64,000 bases of DNA, taken from the NCBI RefSeq assembly GCF_049065735.1, contig NZ_JBAKHD010000003.1, positions 186,001 through 250,000 of the forward strand. Direction: 5' to 3'. Below the pieces are notes generated by a model, which was not told where the DNA came from, did no database searches, and saw only the letters and a list, made by a program, of their open reading frames with translations. Positions 62,844 through 64,000 of the stretch are shown piece after piece; position 1 is the first letter of the stretch; every line of letters starts with the position of its first letter. A program made the translations under genes and the position numbers. The stretch comes from Paramesorhizobium sp049065735 (lineage in GTDB: Bacteria; Pseudomonadota; Alphaproteobacteria; Rhizobiales; Rhizobiaceae).

Positions 62844-63392
62844 TCATGCAAAGGAACGGGTCGTTACCGGCGCGGACACCGCATCGGGGCCATAATCGGA
62901 CTCCCCATTGACGCCAAGCAGTTCCTGGAGTCGCGTGCGCGCCCGGCTGACCCGGCTTTTGATGGTGCCGACGGCGCAGCCGCAAATTTCCGCCGCCTCT
63001 TCATAGGCAAAGCCCGATGCACCGATGAGAATGATCGCCTCGCGCTGGTCGGCGGGCAGCTGGTCGAGCGCCTTGCGGAAATCCTGCAGGTCGAGCGCGC
63101 CATATTGCGACGGATGCACGGCAAGCTGGCTGGTGAACGTGCCTTCGCTGTCCTGCACCTCGCGGCCGCGCTTGCGCATCTGACTGTAGAACTCGTTGCG
63201 CAGGATGGTGAAGAGCCACGCCTTGATATTGGTCCCGATCTCGAAGGACTCCTGCTTGGCCCACGCCTTCATGATGGTATCCTGGACGAGATCGTCAGCC
63301 TTGTCCTGCTGGCCGACCAGCGAGACGGCGAAGGCGCGCAGGCTGGGAAGCGCCCGCAACAGATCCTTCTTAAATGTAGTGCGGGTTTCCAT
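62844..63392 (-). CDS. ecfG: EcfG-type sigma factor of the general stress response
   Basis: 182 residues from ATG 63392 with GGAGTGA 6 bases upstream; a GTG that overlaps the nepR stop is the alternative. Sigma region 2 (DKADDLVQDTIMKAWAKQES...IKAWLFTILRNEFYSQMRKR) and region 4 (LPADQREAIILIGASGFAYE, GCAVGTIKSRVSRARTRLQE). Directs RNA polymerase to GGAAC-N16-CGTT promoters. Downstream of nepR, which binds and inhibits it. Confidence 0.95.
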   Translation of the reverse strand: METRTTFKKDLLRALPSLRAFAVSLVGQQDKADDLVQDTIMKAWAKQESFEIGTNIKAWLFTILRNEFYSQMRKRGREVQDSEGTFTSQLAVHPSQYGALDLQDFRKALDQLPADQREAIILIGASGFAYEEAAEICGCAVGTIKSRVSRARTRLQELLGVNGESDYGPDAVSAPVTTRSFA

Positions 63393-63397
63393 GTCGA

Positions 63398-63646
63398 TCA
63401 CTCCATGACCGGGACGTTGATTTGGGCGTCCTCGGCGGGTTGGCCGGTCGATTGGCCACGCTCAGCCTGATCCAGTTTTTCGAGAAGATCGAGGAACCGC
63501 TCGGGGATGGTCTCTTCCTGGATGGAGGTGTAGAGGGCCTTCAGTTTCGAGCCGATCTCGCTATTGGGGCCCAGTTCGTCCCGCCCGTGGGCAGACTTTC
63601 CGTCCGGGGTTTCCGCACGCGGACGAAGATTGGATTTTTCGCTCAT
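63398..63646 (-). CDS. nepR: Anti-sigma factor NepR
   Basis: 82 residues, small and helical. The core GSKLKALYTSIQEETIPERF...LDLLEKLDQAE is the NepR signature that binds EcfG or the sigma-like domain of PhyR. Its end overlaps the upstream GTG of ecfG. Acts in the partner switch: phosphorylated PhyR sequesters NepR and frees EcfG. Confidence 0.95.
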   Translation of the reverse strand: MSEKSNLRPRAETPDGKSAHGRDELGPNSEIGSKLKALYTSIQEETIPERFLDLLEKLDQAERGQSTGQPAEDAQINVPVME

Positions 63647-63714
63647 TTTGTCCCAGCCATTCTCTTTTCAAGCCCAATGACAGGCCGCATGTTTATGCCG
63701 CATTTCGATCCTAT

Positions 63715-63739
63715 AATGCGGGTCGCTGTAAAAAGTTCC
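63715..63739 (-). promoter_or_regulatory. Near-consensus EcfG promoter for nepR-ecfG
   Basis: On the minus strand GGAAC (63739-63735) is followed after 16 bases by CATT (63718-63715), one mismatch to CGTT. It is 69 bases before the nepR start and would give autoregulation of the sigma operon. Confidence 0.7.
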
Positions 63740-63747
63740 GTGTACGA

Positions 63748-63772
63748 GGAACTTTTTTCCCTCGGATGCGTT
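63748..63772 (+). promoter_or_regulatory. EcfG promoter for phyR
   Basis: GGAAC (63748-63752), 16 bases, CGTT (63769-63772): an exact match to the EcfG consensus, 48 bases before the phyR start. It is back to back with the promoter for nepR, the two -35 boxes being only 8 bases apart. Confidence 0.88.
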
Positions 63773-63820
63773 TATCAACGGCAGTACCGTGACTTATACG
63801 GACTTGAAGGGAGCTCAAGC

Positions 63821-64000
63821 ATGACTTTATCGACGCGCATCGCGCCGCATCTTCCCTATCTTCGCCGCTTTTCCCGTGCCGTGACCGGCTCCCAGACCTC
63901 AGGGGATGCCTATGTGGCGGCCACATTGGAAGCGCTCATTGCCGATATTTCAATTTTTCCCGAATGTTCTTCCGACAAGATAGGTCTTTACAAGCTTTTC
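63821..64000 (+). CDS. phyR: Response regulator PhyR, N-terminal part (cut by window end)
   Basis: The first 60 residues, from ATG 63821 with AAGGGAG about 8 bases upstream. MTLSTRIAPHLPYLRRFSRA and VTGSQTSGDAYVAATLEALI are the start of the sigma-factor-like domain that mimics EcfG to bind NepR. The receiver domain is outside the window. Divergent from nepR, as in the standard locus. Confidence 0.95.
   Translation, partial: MTLSTRIAPHLPYLRRFSRAVTGSQTSGDAYVAATLEALIADISIFPECSSDKIGLYKLF

Noticed and set aside
62844..62880. GGAAC at 62853 near ecfG as a further EcfG promoter
   Set aside because: CGTT follows after only a few bases, not 16-17, and it lies inside the ecfG coding end.

Overview
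The window is GC-rich chromosomal DNA of an alphaproteobacterium of the order Hyphomicrobiales (Rhizobiales), most likely from the Phyllobacteriaceae/Brucellaceae/Mesorhizobium neighbourhood. The signs are: the NepR-EcfG-PhyR general stress locus at the right end, a perfect Irr-type iron control element in front of a membrane-bound ferritin (mbfA), a three-gene proton-translocating transhydrogenase (pntAA-pntAB-pntB), and many rhizobial palindromic intergenic repeats (a ~160 bp family and RIME-like elements). No species can be fixed from the sequence alone. No phage, insertion sequence, integron or CRISPR array was seen; the genes read as chromosomal with uniform base use.

Left part (1-12 kb): the end of soxB and then soxD, soxA and soxG form a heterotetrameric sarcosine oxidase operon. 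A membrane hydrolase of unknown role, a MaoC hydratase and a HAD sugar-phosphatase-like protein follow. Divergent from the HAD gene is a four-gene operon (7.3-12.3 kb): a DXR-like/COG4091 oxidoreductase with a SAF domain, E1 alpha and E1 beta of an acetoin/2-oxoacid dehydrogenase, and an AcoC-type lipoyl-hydrolase fusion whose two inter-domain linkers contain translated intergenic repeats. This operon is the best candidate for an undescribed pathway.

Middle part (12-36 kb): transhydrogenase genes, a small cytochrome aa3 subunit, DUF3096, a FeeM-like N-acyltransferase, a GGDEF-EAL protein, an SDR, a class-I amidotransferase-like hydrolase, a LacI-regulated D-2-hydroxyacid dehydrogenase operon ending in two tiny coupled membrane proteins, a MarR regulator divergent from a creatininase-family gene, a CobW/COG0523 GTPase with a His-rich loop plus a WD40 protein behind a weak Zur-like site, an ArsR-OYE pair with a clear operator, tex, a surE paralogue, and an ABC importer.

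Right part (36-64 kb): the ABC importer abuts a cluster matching the Pseudomonas putida pipecolate/2-aminoadipate branch of lysine catabolism (amaA, LysR, hglS, amaB). Then come tRNA-Leu(CAA), a DedA/YqaA-type protein, dsbB, an HNH nuclease, an AlkA-type glycosylase, gluQ, glcB, mbfA, a cupin, a DUF6356 protein divergent from an Lrp regulator, dut, macAB flanked by RIME-like repeats, tonB-exbD-exbB, purU, a glycerate 2-kinase, and the general stress region: an EcfG-type promoter drives a DUF883-YqjE-like pair, followed by a CHASE3/HWE histidine kinase, ecfG, nepR and divergently phyR (cut by the window end). Several genes touch C1/C2 metabolism (sarcosine oxidase, purU, malate synthase, glycerate kinase), but they are not one operon.
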